Shown here piece after piece: positions 12,643 to 22,774 of a DNA stretch of 64,000 nucleotides. A program made the translations under genes and the position numbers. The notes under the pieces were generated by a model. It did not search any database. It was not told the DNA's origin and saw nothing but the letters and a program-made list of their open reading frames with translations. Location of the stretch: the NCBI GenBank assembly GCA_963575745.1, contig CAUYUJ010020750.1:86981-150980 (forward strand). Reading direction: 5' to 3'. This stretch comes from Prorocentrum cordatum (lineage: Eukaryota > Sar > Dinophyceae > Prorocentrales > Prorocentraceae). The number at the start of each line of letters is the position of its first letter. The first letter of the stretch is position 1.

Positions 12643-12899
12643 GCAAATACGAGATTTGCGCTGTTCCCCCTGGAACAGACACAATTGATGATCCTCCTGG
12701 GATTGCCCTAACTGACAAGGCCTACGACACGGCTCAGCAGCCACAGGCACAGTCCGCCTCAGCATCATCGGCTCAGCAACCCATCGCCCCTCCGCTGGGG
12801 GCGACCCCTGCTGGCCATGCAGCTCACGCCGACCCCTTGGATGAGGCCATTGTCCGTGATCTGGTCAACAGTTGTGGGCGCAACACACAGGACAAATAA
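12594..12899 (+). CDS. small proline/alanine-rich ORF of unknown function
   Basis: This 101-codon frame overlaps the end of ORF B by 49 nt. It encodes a Gln-Ala-Ser-Pro-rich, acidic-ended polypeptide (ADPLDEAIVRDLVNSCG near the end). It may be the frame-displaced tail of ORF B rather than an independent gene. No domain was recognised. Confidence 0.3.
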   Translation: MGPTWDYPPLATRQPLSKYEICAVPPGTDTIDDPPGIALTDKAYDTAQQPQAQSASASSAQQPIAPPLGATPAGHAAHADPLDEAIVRDLVNSCGRNTQDK

Positions 12900-12902
12900 T
12901 GG

Positions 12903-13121
12903 TTGGTAGCTATGTCGCATTGCAGAGAGGCTCTACGACCCATTACAGCAAATATTACACAGAAAGAGTGGGATCGACGGCCTATCTTCAACGATGTCCG
13001 CATGGGGGGCTTCATTATCGTCAAAAATCGGGGTTCAACCATTTGCTACCACTATGACAATCACTACCCCAAGGGCGACTACAACACGAATGCCCGCATG
13101 AACAAGGGCCACATTAATTGA
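12903..13121 (+). CDS. small ORF of unknown function
   Basis: A 72-codon frame with balanced composition (TQKEWDRRPIFNDVRMGGF, then STICYHYDNHYPKGD) begins 3 nt after the previous stop. It may be a remnant of the same polyprotein series. Between 13,122 and 13,221 only short fragments in other frames are seen. No family was recognised. Confidence 0.3.
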   Translation: MVAMSHCREALRPITANITQKEWDRRPIFNDVRMGGFIIVKNRGSTICYHYDNHYPKGDYNTNARMNKGHIN

Positions 13122-13221
13122 CCAGTCATACACTTCGGAGTATTCGAGAAGTTCTTCTCGGTGCAAATACCTATTCTCAACTACGGTTTACGATGGGTAA
13201 ACATGGTATTGCAGCAAACAT

Positions 13222-15384
13222 ATGCCTCTTAGGGGAGTCATCTTCGCTATGCCAGTACGTGCTGACATCAACCCAGTTCACTGGGGTGTCGCACTTCAGG
13301 GCTCATCTTCATGCAGTGATCAGATCAATGACTTTAAACAAACAGGTGATCTACCATATCTTGGAATGCCGAGCATTTACAGACCACGTATCCCACGTAC
13401 GCCTACCAGACGCCCCGCTCCTCGGACACCCGATTCCGACGAGCTGGTGGCGACGCCTGCCGAAGGCCCCACGGCAGACGACGAGGGATCCCGACACGAC
13501 GCAGGCCAATCCACCGATCCTCTGGTCACTGTCATCGTCGACATATCGACCATACCACTCACAGATGAGGAAGGAGCAGCCAATGATACCATGAAGGCGG
13601 ATTTATCGGCGGAGATCCACGCAGATGAGGACGTTGGCTCGTCCATCCTTTATAACATCATGGATCCGCCAGAAGATTTTCTCAACCACCCCGACTATGA
13701 CCCAGAGGACAATACTAAATGGATTATATCATCCTACGACCACCGCGTATACCGCTGGACGTCGGAACCACTGGTGAACTCTCCAACGATAAAGGTGAAA
13801 CCAACTATTGAGTTACACACTGGCAGGGCCGACCTTGTGGTGGACAGGATAGAATCATGCCTGCGATTTGAGATACAATTCGGTCCAAAAACAGAAGCAT
13901 ACCAAATGGATTACGATCGCACCCATAAATGGGCACGCGACTTACCGATATGTAGTGCAGATTGTTTCTTCAAAAAGATGGTGCGTTACTTTGACCCAGA
14001 GATTATTGAGGAATCGACCACGGGCATATTTCAATGGATTTCCAAAGTGTACCAAATCGTAGTGTTGGACAGCATCAAGGAGCTGCACCAGTTCACCAAT
14101 GATGCCATCTATCAGAACCATCCTGCCCTCAATACGTTGCGTGCTTTCTTCGCAGAATGCATCAAGACACACGGCAACCCAGGCTTCCCCGTATGGAAGG
14201 AGCCGGTGGAAACGCCTGCTGCGCCTGATCTGGAAGATCCAGGCGCCAAGCAGGATATCCCCAGGGATCCAGGTAGTGTCGCTTCTGCAGCTCCCGACCA
14301 AGAAACCATGATAAAGATCATAGCCGAGACGCAGAACATTGACCGCGAGGTGGGCGATAATGAGGCCATCTTGCAGGCAGAGGCTACCCGCATTCGTACG
14401 GACAACGTACACCACGGTGATATGGAGACTGCGGACACCGACACCTCCGGGTACGCAGGACTACCGGGGGAAAGACTGTCTAGGATCGAGATCGAGGGGG
14501 TCGGCCGATCGATCGCTTCCCGTCCGACCGCCGAGATCCATCGTGAGGCAATGAACCAAATCGGCCGTGGTCTTGCGTCCACTGACGGTGGCATCACCCG
14601 CTGGGGATCTGTCAGGGACCTTGCCACCTCCGGGGCTCCTGAAGCGATCCAGCATGATATAGCGCGATGTCGGAATTGCGATCGTTTCCTGTCTCTTGGA
14701 ATCGTCACGGGTGACGGTACAATTTGCGATATCAGCTGGCAGTACACTGTCTCTGTAGGTGCCACAGGCCAAGGTGGCGCCGCGGAGAGCGACCTAGCGT
14801 ACCTCCAGCAGTTGACCTACTGGATCAAGGCGAACCTCTCCCAGGACGATGTCACCAGGTACATGTCAGATGGAGCGCGTGTCTACATGATGGGCAAGCG
14901 CTCCAAGGCTGGCCAGGAAAAGGATACCTTGAGGAGACATGCGAAGAAGGCAGATGAGAGGTATAAGGGGTGGCCTGACGCAGGCTCCCCTCCTGCACAC
15001 ATGTGCAGGATGATGGGCGAGGCTGAGGATCAGCGACCTCTATACCACCCCTTTCGCAATCTCATGCAGCGTTTCCTCGATGACCTACGTTTCCACCACC
15101 AAATGACTGCCGCTCGCGCTGGGATTGGCAAAAAGGCCTGGACCATCGAAGACATGCGCGACGCTTGTGACATCTATGATCACAGCGTTAGGCTCGGCTT
15201 CGCTGGTCGCAGGAACTGGTGGTTGAACGATGGTAGACTCGACAGAGGTACCGCGCAAGAGCGTGGCCTTGTCACAATTTCCTTGCCCCGCGGGGGATGC
15301 ACTTGTGAGAAAGTCACGCAGCGCAAGCTTGCCAAACTGGCCTCCGTCGAACCTGCCATGGGGTCTGCCAATCAAAGGGGGTGA
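13222..15384 (+). CDS. unknown ORF C (720 codons)
   Basis: This is the longest uninterrupted frame of the 3' extension. After a proline- and acid-rich N-terminus (about residues 50-140) comes a folded-looking part (ADLVVDRIESCLRFEIQFG; ADCFFKKMVRYFDPEIIEE). A mixed linker follows, then a segment with a Cys pair (ARCRNCDRFLSLG) and a basic helical C-terminal half (DVTRYMSDGARVYMMGKRSK; FLDDLRFHHQMTAARAGIG). No known catalytic motif was recognised. The start is uncertain: the first Met is used here, but the ORF may be the continuation of a polyprotein. It ends 3 nt into the next frame. A structural or virion-like role is possible but unsupported. Confidence 0.5.
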   Translation: MPLRGVIFAMPVRADINPVHWGVALQGSSSCSDQINDFKQTGDLPYLGMPSIYRPRIPRTPTRRPAPRTPDSDELVATPAEGPTADDEGSRHDAGQSTDPLVTVIVDISTIPLTDEEGAANDTMKADLSAEIHADEDVGSSILYNIMDPPEDFLNHPDYDPEDNTKWIISSYDHRVYRWTSEPLVNSPTIKVKPTIELHTGRADLVVDRIESCLRFEIQFGPKTEAYQMDYDRTHKWARDLPICSADCFFKKMVRYFDPEIIEESTTGIFQWISKVYQIVVLDSIKELHQFTNDAIYQNHPALNTLRAFFAECIKTHGNPGFPVWKEPVETPAAPDLEDPGAKQDIPRDPGSVASAAPDQETMIKIIAETQNIDREVGDNEAILQAEATRIRTDNVHHGDMETADTDTSGYAGLPGERLSRIEIEGVGRSIASRPTAEIHREAMNQIGRGLASTDGGITRWGSVRDLATSGAPEAIQHDIARCRNCDRFLSLGIVTGDGTICDISWQYTVSVGATGQGGAAESDLAYLQQLTYWIKANLSQDDVTRYMSDGARVYMMGKRSKAGQEKDTLRRHAKKADERYKGWPDAGSPPAHMCRMMGEAEDQRPLYHPFRNLMQRFLDDLRFHHQMTAARAGIGKKAWTIEDMRDACDIYDHSVRLGFAGRRNWWLNDGRLDRGTAQERGLVTISLPRGGCTCEKVTQRKLAKLASVEPAMGSANQRG

Positions 15385-15881
15385 GTTCAGGGGTTATAAC
15401 CGATCCTAACGACCCCAACACACACCCCTCACACGCACATGGCGCCATGGAGCCGCGGCAGCCGCGACGCCCGCCGCCGCCTCGCCCTGCCCATGGCGAT
15501 GCCGCTGGATCCCGCGCCCTTGGCGCGCAGGATGACAGGCCCGCTGGGCCGCGCGGCGCTGCCGCCGCGCAGCGGCAGGGCAGCGGCGCCAGCCGCAGAC
15601 CAACAACACCTCCACGTGCCATGCGGGCGCGTACGACAGAGGAGCGCAACAACCTGGGGGACAGCCAGTGGGGCCCCTGGTACTGGGGATACTACGCCAA
15701 ATGCTGGATATACATCGCGGACAACAACGACGAGTTCGTGTACGTCCGCGACCTGCTGCACAACGAGAGGTTTCCCAACTGGACCCCGAGGACGCCCTGG
15801 GAGACATTCACGACGAGCTACGTCGCGGATGATGGCCACAGGGTGTGGGACCAGAGATTCTACATGAGAGGAAACTCGTAG
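15381..15881 (+). CDS. unknown ORF D, last ORF of the extension
   Basis: The frame overlaps the end of ORF C by 4 nt; the first ATG in good context is at 15,447, giving about 145 residues. The N-terminus is Pro/Arg/Ala-rich. The C-terminal 85 residues are aromatic-rich and look folded (SQWGPWYWGYYAKCWIY, then NDEFVYVRDLLHNERFPNW). No family was recognised. After its stop at 15,879-15,881 the DNA becomes AT-rich and non-coding, so it probably marks the 3' limit of coding in the element. Confidence 0.45.
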   Translation: MSSGVITDPNDPNTHPSHAHGAMEPRQPRRPPPPRPAHGDAAGSRALGAQDDRPAGPRGAAAAQRQGSGASRRPTTPPRAMRARTTEERNNLGDSQWGPWYWGYYAKCWIYIADNNDEFVYVRDLLHNERFPNWTPRTPWETFTTSYVADDGHRVWDQRFYMRGNS

Positions 15882-15971
15882 TTTTGTTGGCCGCGAGGCC
15901 CACTTCTCGATTGGCTTGAACTTCATCTTTATACAAGTTCGCCTCGAGCAGCGAATGCCAATATAATATTA

Positions 15972-16000
15972 GGCCACTTCACTATACAAGATAAGTGGCC
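15972..16000. repeat. perfect 8-bp-stem inverted repeat
   Basis: GGCCACTT at 15,972-15,979 is the exact reverse complement of AAGTGGCC at 15,993-16,000, with a 13-nt loop. It lies 90 bp after the last ORF of the copia-type element. Confidence 0.6.
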
Positions 16001-16156
16001 ACACCCACTCACTACTTGTGAACCCAAGGCTGACTCCTAAGGAGCACCGCCGAGGGGAGTACCCAATCACAGAATTTGTTAATGCAGTTTTTCGTGTTTG
16101 TTAACACGACTTTACGCATGGCCATGCATTTGCTTTGATAGTTAGACGTATTTATT

Positions 16157-16170
16157 AACACGATCGTGTT
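16157..16170. repeat. 14-bp perfect palindrome AACACGATCGTGTT
   Basis: A perfect palindrome embedded among copies of TTAACACGA (about 16,102 and 16,156). It may be a protein-binding or structural site of the element's 3' region. Confidence 0.6.
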
Positions 16171-16282
16171 TCTCAGCACGACTTGATATTTCACATTTCT
16201 TTTGTTTATTCTTTACAGTAGAATTACATTGCGTTGAGAATGAGTTGATGCCCAGCTCTAGTTTGAGAGCTGGTGGCAACAC

Positions 16283-16304
16283 CTGCCGCGTTCAGGTGCG
16301 GCAG
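16283..16304. repeat. inverted repeat CTGCCGC/GCGGCAG
   Basis: Perfect 7-bp stem with an 8-nt loop, directly after another imperfect hairpin at about 16,252-16,272 (CAGCTCT/AGAGCTG). Confidence 0.55.
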
Positions 16305-17570
16305 CTTCTGATGTTGATTTAATTTGATCAGATCCTCTTGCTCCGCCCACCCGTGTCTCATTCTTCTCTGCCCTCGAGTGCCGAAGCGTTTTTGGGGGGC
16401 GCACCGAGGGGGCACCAATGTGTGCATGGCGAAGAAACAGGGACCCTGGGTGTTCCTTCTTACCCTTACTTGCCTGATCATGACAGCCGTTGTGCTACGT
16501 TACCTTTTGCGCACCGCTGTCGTGATCGGGGCGCAGCTGAAGCGGTGCAGATTTCACGCTCAGCTGCCTTGCAGTGCTGAGGATTTGAGGAGTAAAAGGG
16601 TGACAGGTTCTTTTCTCCTTTTCCCGAGTCCTGCCCTCGCGGGCGGGATTCGGGCCGGGGGTGTGAACAGAACCCGTATAACACCCTCATATATACTCCT
16701 TATCCTCACCTCTCCTGCGCCTGGCCGTTTGGGCTCAGGTATTGGATTAGATCGATCAGACCTTTGATCGTGCAGGAGGAGAAGATATCCATCTTTCCCT
16801 CCTTTCCTCTACCAACGGATCAGGGGTTCTGTACCTTTGTACTCTGACCCCATACACAGTTGACGCCGAGAGAGGTATTCTTGGAGCTGGAGCTAAGCCG
16901 TTCTTGGATCGGCACGGCGTCGTGGTCCGAGTTCGAGCCCCGGACGAGCGTGCCCGAATGATAAGGCGACGCCGTGCGAGCTTGAGACGCGCCGCGCAGC
17001 GTTTCGACAAGCACCTTGGGGGTGAAGCCTTGCGAGCCGCAGTGCCTGGCCATCTGTGCGCGGCAGCACTCGTCGGAAACTCATTGGTGTCGCATGGGCG
17101 CGCTACTCTTTGCAGAGCAAGGCTTGGCTGGCAGCCGCTGATGTTCTCCGGTGTGCAGGCGCCCCCTGACGACGCGGCTGGCGACGCGCGCAACTCTCGC
17201 CAACCGCTGGGGAGCGTTGCAGCGGATCGCGGCGGCCTCGGCCGTCCCGCGAATCAACCGCGCCTCGAAAACATTCGCCGCGTTCCCGGGCCGGCCCCTG
17301 GACTGCGAGCGAGGAGGGCTGGTCGTCATCAACCGGGCTCCGCCCGCCAAAGATGCGAGCGGGTGGGGCGGGCCCGCGGGCTCAAGGCGGGTGCTCAACG
17401 CGGCGCGGTGGCCGTCAGTTACTGGGGCTCCGATGGCGCGCGACGATTCGTGGATTTTGATGGGCGAGTTTTCGGTGCGACCAGCCAGACTGCGACGCCG
17501 CGCGGTCAAGCATGGATGTTGGTAGGACAATCGGTAGCGGTAGCGACTGCAGCGGTAGCCGTCGGCCCAG

Positions 17571-18395
17571 GTGGCCACCGGCTTCGAGCGCCTCGCCAGG
17601 GGGGCATTCAATCTCGAAGGCGTCGTGGCCGTTCAAGTTGGACGCGGCCCTGAGCGCATTGTCACCGACGACGGCCGCGCTGGATCACTCTTGGTCTGGC
17701 GGAGGCTGGGCCAGCGCGAGGTCGAAATCTGCTGGGGCGCCGAGGTTGGTCGTCTCAGCCGCGTCGAGGTCCCGGGCGCCGTTCGCAGCGACGTGTGCTA
17801 TCTACTCTTTGTCCTCGAGAATTTAGGTGGCCGCTGCTCTGTGGATATCGTGGCAGGTAAGCTCGAGTGGCGGATGTGTGCGGCGGCGATGCCGACGCCT
17901 CTGTTGCTGGCGCGCATTCGGGCGAGTCCGTCCGTGGTGATGGGCAGCTCAACCATTCGGGAAGGACCCCGCGAAGACGCTTCGAGCGAAGCTCATCTCG
18001 TCTTCTCGTGCTGGTGGGCCTCCATGGCGGCGGGCCATCAAGCTCTCGTGTAGGGCGCGCGCTCAGCGGGCGCTGTAACCTTCGACTCCATCCGGGAGGC
18101 CGAGCCGCAGCCTGCCCCGTCATGTGCGCTACTATTCACGCTCGATCCAGATGTGCAGCACCATCGCCACTACCTCGGAGTCGATGGTGAGCCTCTGGCG
18201 CCAGCGAAGCTTATTGGCGCGGGCGACCATGGCAAAGTCCATGTAGACATCTTGGCCCCCGATAAGATGCGCGTGCTGGTTCTCGGCTGCCCAGTGCCTG
18301 GCGGCCGCCGTGCCCGACTCAGTGTCTACGTCGCAGCGTCGAAGAAAGCTGCTGCCGGATGTGGCGACGACCTTCTCGCCTCGCGCGGGCCCTAA
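17571..18395 (+). pseudogene. unassigned protein-like segments upstream of the second copia pol
   Basis: Two segments look protein-like. The frame at 17,571-17,856 reads GVVAVQVGRGPERIVTDDGR and later SDVCYLLFVLENLGG. The frame at 18,067-18,395 reads ALLFTLDPDVQHHRHYLGVD and MRVLVLGCPVPGG. A CAG/GTAAG junction at 17,856/17,857 and an AG at 18,065-18,066 would join them in phase (phase 1). This is compatible with an intron but could be chance. I recognise no family. They may be the upstream part of the decayed copia-like pol that follows, or remains of a host gene. Confidence 0.25.
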
Positions 18396-19770
18396 GAGCG
18401 CGCTGCGCCCCGGCCGAGGAGCTCCGAGCGTGGATTGGCCGCGACTGATTTTCGCGGTCACCGCGCTTAGGTGGCTGAGACATTCTGGGCTGTTGGTGGG
18501 GAAATGGGCGCGGATTTGCAGTGGCCCCGCGCAGAAGGCAAGAATTGTTTGCGCGCGATTGGCTGTGCGGATCTTCAAGGGTGTTCGAGCAGATGTAGTC
18601 GCCACTTTTTCGCTGGCACGTCATCGCGACTCGCGCCGCGTGGTCGTTTCTGAGGCTGCCTGTCGAGGATGGGAGATCGACGCGCGGGATGTCAAGAAGG
18701 TTTTTTTTCCTCCAAAAGGTGCGGGCCACAAGGAACTCTCAGATGCCGCAGGTGAGGGTGGGCGCGAAGTGAACTTCGAGCTCTCCCCTGGCGCCGCTCC
18801 AGTGCTCCGCGGACTGTCAGGCTGCGGAGAGTGCGATCCGGCCCATGAAGTACATCGCGTCGAGACAAGGCGCCTGCTGCAAGGATGCTCTGAGTTGCTC
18901 GTCCGTCCAAGTCACCGCGGCAGCCGGTTGCGCGTGCCAAGCCGCCCCCGCACTATGCGACAGCCAGTTCATCGCTGAACGCCACGCTGGCGAAGTATGT
19001 CTTTTCGCTATCAAGCACGTCGGCGACGTCGCACGTCGGCGACGTCGCGGTGGCCGGATCGCCGGAGGAACAGACAACGCTTCGTTCGTGTTTTGAGGTT
19101 ACATTCGGCAAGTGCTATGTGGACATCTCAGAAGGTGCGTTCACTAGCCGTGGGGCTCGACACCCATCCACGCATGATGGCGGGTGCAATCGGGGCCCGA
19201 CTGGCTGCGTGCAAGCTCTCAGGCCCATTGATTGTGCTGGGCTCGTTGGCAGAGCAAATTCTGAGATGGCGCCGCATGGCCTGGCTGTGCTGTTCCTCAG
19301 TCTCCTCATGGCCATGGCATTTGCCTTCGTCGCGCGCGTTGACCTCCTTGTCGACGCGGTCGCATTGCAACGCCGCGCGGAAGCGCCTACGTGCGGTCTC
19401 ATTCGAAAGCTTAACCCGTTGGTCAGGTGGCCCCGCGCTAACCCTCTGAGGAGGCATTCCCAGCCATGCGGTGCGCAGCTAAGTCAGGACTCCATTCAGA
19501 CGCGGTGGTTTGCAAATGACAAAGAGGGCCCGCGCGCTGGTGGTGCTGCGCGCGCTGCGGCGTTCCCGCGCATGGGGTCCGCGTACTCGGCGCCGACGCC
19601 GGCGCCCTTCGCTGGCGCCGTCTCTTGCCATTGCGTGATTTGCAAGGTGGAGCGCTCTAGACGCTGACAAGGAACGCCTTCGCGAATGATCTGATGGCCG
19701 CCATCTCGCCCATCGATCGCGGCCCAGCGCTCGCCTCCGCGCTCTGCGAGGTGGCCGGGGGCCCGCGCGG
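18310..19770 (+). pseudogene. second copia-type pol (RT and RNase H), heavily decayed
   Basis: Read across three frames, the sequence follows the dinoflagellate copia RT pattern. The order is ARLAVRIFKGVRADV, then VVVSEAACRGWEIDARDVKK (first catalytic Asp), GHKELSDAAGEGGREVNFEL and GCGECDPAHEV. After a frameshift near 18,870 come CKDALSCSSVQVTAA and LFAIKHVGDVA. Normal copies have KHVDD, so the active site is mutated. A 16-bp tandem duplication (19,016-19,047) shifts the frame again, after which AGSPEEQTT and the helical LFLSLLMAMAFAFVARVD and LIRKLNPLVRW follow. ICKVERS and TRNAFANDLMAAIS near 19,640-19,720 resemble the RNase H end. The family is recalled from known dinoflagellate copia proteins, so alignment should confirm it. 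Confidence 0.6.
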
Positions 19771-22770
19771 TGCTGCGGTGCTCGTGCCGCGTGGTGCCCG
19801 CGCGACAGACTGCGGGCTTCGGCCGCGCGCCGTTCGAGTCTGCGGGGCCCGTCGCCGCCGCGGCTGCCGGGCCAGAGGCCCCGGCGGAGCATTCGCAGCT
19901 GCCGCGCGCGCTGCGGCTCCGCGACCGCGCGCTCGGGCCAGGTGCCAGCCCTGGGCTGGGGGGGCATCCGCGACGTGATTGCGGATGCACCCGCGAAGGG
20001 CTGCATGGGCCGCGTGGCTCCCCACTCGGTCTCCAGTGGCCAGTGCAGGAGAGACCGCGCCCTGCTCTCCGCCGCCCTCAGCGCCGCTAGAAAGCTCGCC
20101 GCTTCATCGGGCCATGGGCGCCGGCCGGCGGGGGGCGGCGACCGGCGGTGGCTTGAACGGCCGCCGCGCGCCGTGCCCCAGTTCGACCCGGCAGAGCGAC
20201 CTCCGCCCTCTTCTCCTACCTGGAGGTCCCGCGTTCGCCCCCGCGTCGGCCTGGGCGGACGAGCTCGCCACCCACTCCTATTTTTTTGTCTCGAACGGGA
20301 AAGTTTGGCGCGGCAGGCGCTCGAAGGGGGCGGTCACGTTTTCTCCTGCGATTGGGGGGGTGCGCAGCGGCGCGCGCGCGCGAGCTCTCACGCCCGTGGC
20401 CGCGCGCGTGTTCATCTGCGCGCGGGCCCGCGCGCGGCCGCGTGCTTCTTCCGAAGGCTGCTGCCTGCCCCCCGCCGCAGGTCGCGAGGTCGCACCCTCG
20501 TCGGGGGCGCGCGCCAGCCCGCCAGGTCGCGCGAGTGGAGCGCGGGCAGCCGCCGGCGTTCTCCGTCCCGATTACAACGCCAGGGTGGCGGATTCACATC
20601 GCCTTCGCCGTCCGCCAGGTATGTCGCCCACGGCGCCGCCGCCAGCCGCGCCGCCGGAGCGGCGTGCCCGCGTGGGCCGCGGCAGGGCGCAGTCGCCAGC
20701 GCGCGCATAGCGGGCGCAGCTGCCGGCGCTCGCAGAGATGGCCGTTCCCGAATTTCGGGGCCGCCCCCGCAGCCGCGCATTTGCTCCAGCGCCGACTCGC
20801 GACCTCGACCGCTCCAGATAGTGCTGGCGCCGCCGCGGCCCCCGAGCCGAGGTGGTTCCGCGTCTTTCGGCGTCGCCGGCGCGCCCGGCAGATGCGACGG
20901 TGCCGACCGGCAAGGGGCGACCCGCAACGCCGGCGGCGCCCCCTTCGCGAGAGAGCGCCGCGCCGCCTGCGGGCGACGTCGACGCCGACGGGGGCGCGAT
21001 CGTCCGCGCCCGGGAGATCGGGGGCCGCGCCCTCGCGCAGTCCGAGGACGACGAGGTCGCCCAGGTGGGCAAGTCCATCCGAGGCTGGGGGATCTCGCGG
21101 GCGCTGTCCGAGGGGGCAGCTCGCGTCGCGCTCTTCTTCGACGCGCAAATGGGAGAGCGCCTCCGGGCGGCGCCCGCCCGGGAGCTGGAGGTGCCCCGCT
21201 CGCCGGACATGGGCCGCCGAAGGCGCCCCGCGTGTGAAGGGGGCGGGGTCCGCCTGAAGGCGCCGTGCTTCGCCGAGCGGCCGGCGCAGCGCTAGGCCGC
21301 CAGATCCTCGGCGGCGCCCCGCGAGAGCTGCGCGCGCTGCTGGCCCCTGGTTGCCGGGGGCCCGTGGCCTGGCTGCGGCCGCGCCCCCGGCCTCGCGCCC
21401 GCGGTTGATTTCTCGCTCGGCGCCCGCGGCCGCTCGCTTGGGCGCGCGCCCGCGCCGGGGCCGCCGCCCGCTCGGTCGCGCGAGGATTTCGTGTGCAGCG
21501 GCGGCCCCGAGCGCGACGATGAGCGCGGCGGCGGCCGCGGTGGCTGCGAGTCCGACGTCGCCAACGGAGCACAGCGGCGGGGGCCGCGTCTGGGTTTCCG
21601 CAAGGGCACGGGCGCCCGGCGCTCATCGGCTCGCGGGGCCAGCCAGGCGGCGCGCGCTGCGCGCTTGCGGCGGGGGCGGCGGCGGCGTCGGCGAGTCGAG
21701 CAAGGGCGACGCGCAGAGGGGCGGCGTCAGGCCCGGGGCGCCGCCGGGGCAGCGGCCCGCCGAGTCTCCGCCGCCAGGCGCGCGTCATTGTCCACTGGCG
21801 CTGGGGGCGGCGAGCCCCGCCGATTTCCCGAGGGCTCAGATCGGGGATGGGCCGCTGTGGACGAGGCGCAGCGCGGGCCGGCTGCGCATCCGCATCCTCG
21901 CTTCCCAAGGACCTCGGCGCCATGCCAAGCCGAGCCTGGTTTCCAGGCTGCGCGCTTCGGACATTCTCAGGAGGGGAAAAAACACAGACACAATTAATCG
22001 TCCATCCCCCAGAAAATATGGGAAAATATTGGAAGTGGGGGGGAAGACACAAACCCAGAACATATGGGAAAATATGGCGTATCCTTTTATCTGTGTGTAT
22101 TTGTTTGTGTGCCCTGGGGCCCCTTCACATTCGTCCGCTGCGCGAGGTCTACGCAGACGCAACGCCGGGCTGTCTGCGCATGCCCGGTCAGGCGAGCTGC
22201 TCGGTGCCGTTCTTGAGGGCACGGGCGAGCTCACTGAGTGCAGTCGGTGAGCCCGCGCTCCGCCGGCCCGTCGCCCTCCAAGTGGCGGCTTGGCATCCTT
22301 GACGGATTGAGGGCGTGCGCGCGGCTTGGACAGTTTTGGTATCCCTTTTTCTTCGGTTCTTTTGCTTCGCCAGAGCTGTTCGATCGCCCGCACAATCCCG
22401 ACTCGAATCGAATGCCAGGTTATCGTTTGGGCCAGCGCCAGCGCGACATGATTGTTATTGCGGAGGAAGAGCCCGATCATCGCCGCCATGTTGTGCTTTT
22501 CGCTGTTTATACCGCCCCCTGCAATTCTAGTTTCTCCTCTTCCGTTCCTCCTTCCCTTTCTGCTCCGTTTTCTTCCTCTTCCCTCCTTGCCTCCTCAGTC
22601 CCATCCTCTTCCTTCTCCTTTCCACTGTGTCCTATCCGCATCCTTCCTCCAGCTCGTGTGACTCGCGTAGGATTTCTCTCGTCGATGCTTGTCAGTGTCG
22701 CCCCGCCGTGGCTCGCTTGCAAGCTCGAGGCAACGAGGCGCGGAGGCCCCCACCGCAGTGGCTAGTCCAG
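19771..22770. other. GC-rich stretch with no recognisable gene
   Basis: Long ORFs occur on both strands (for example 20,412-22,052 minus and 19,942-21,237 plus), but they are Arg/Ala/Pro-rich and overlap antisense, as expected where high GC removes stop codons. The least biased is 20,852-21,295 plus (AIVRAREIGGRALAQSEDDEV), which might be a fragment of a real protein. Around 21,965-22,110 there is an AT-rich patch with GGGAAAATAT repeated three times. No element ends were identified. Confidence 0.4.
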
Positions 22771-22774
22771 CCCG

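Larger units (their letters stand above)
1..15881 (+). mobile_element. Ty1/copia-type retroelement, decayed, with long 3' extension
   Basis: Domain order Gag, protease, integrase, reverse transcriptase, RNase H (1-7,690) is the order that defines Ty1/copia (Pseudoviridae-type) elements. Same-strand ORFs of similar base composition continue to 15,881, where AT-richer non-coding DNA starts. The reading frame holding the RNase H tail stays open to 9,523, which ties the extension to pol. The 5' LTR would lie left of the window and no 3' LTR was recognised; a short purine run near 15,374-15,383 is a weak polypurine-tract candidate. Frameshifts and stops interrupt nearly every domain, so this copy is inactive. 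That the 7.7-15.9 kb block belongs to the same element is an inference; a separate element abutting it is the alternative. Confidence 0.7.
15882..16900. other. non-coding stretch, AT-rich then GC-rich, with hairpins
   Basis: No coding signal. The first 350 bp are AT-rich and hold three hairpin-forming inverted repeats and a repeated TTAACACGA motif. The rest contains TATA-like AT stretches (about 16,677-16,700). It may include the 3' untranslated region or 3' LTR of the copia-type element, but with the 5' LTR outside the window this cannot be tested here. Confidence 0.4.

Noticed and set aside
16904-16955. tRNA gene suggested by AGTTCGAGCCCCGG
   Set aside because: The T-arm-like sequence has a mismatch in the stem and no matching acceptor stem, D-arm or anticodon arm upstream.
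17522-18066. Host gene with GT-AG introns (17,522-17,570 and 17,857-18,066)
   Set aside because: Both candidate introns keep the reading phase, but the product is unknown, phase agreement is weak evidence, and a copia relic follows at once. Recorded only as an unassigned segment.
19942-22052. Large overlapping ORFs on both strands in GC-rich DNA
   Set aside because: Arg/Ala/Pro-rich composition on both strands with no motif; high GC suppresses stop codons.
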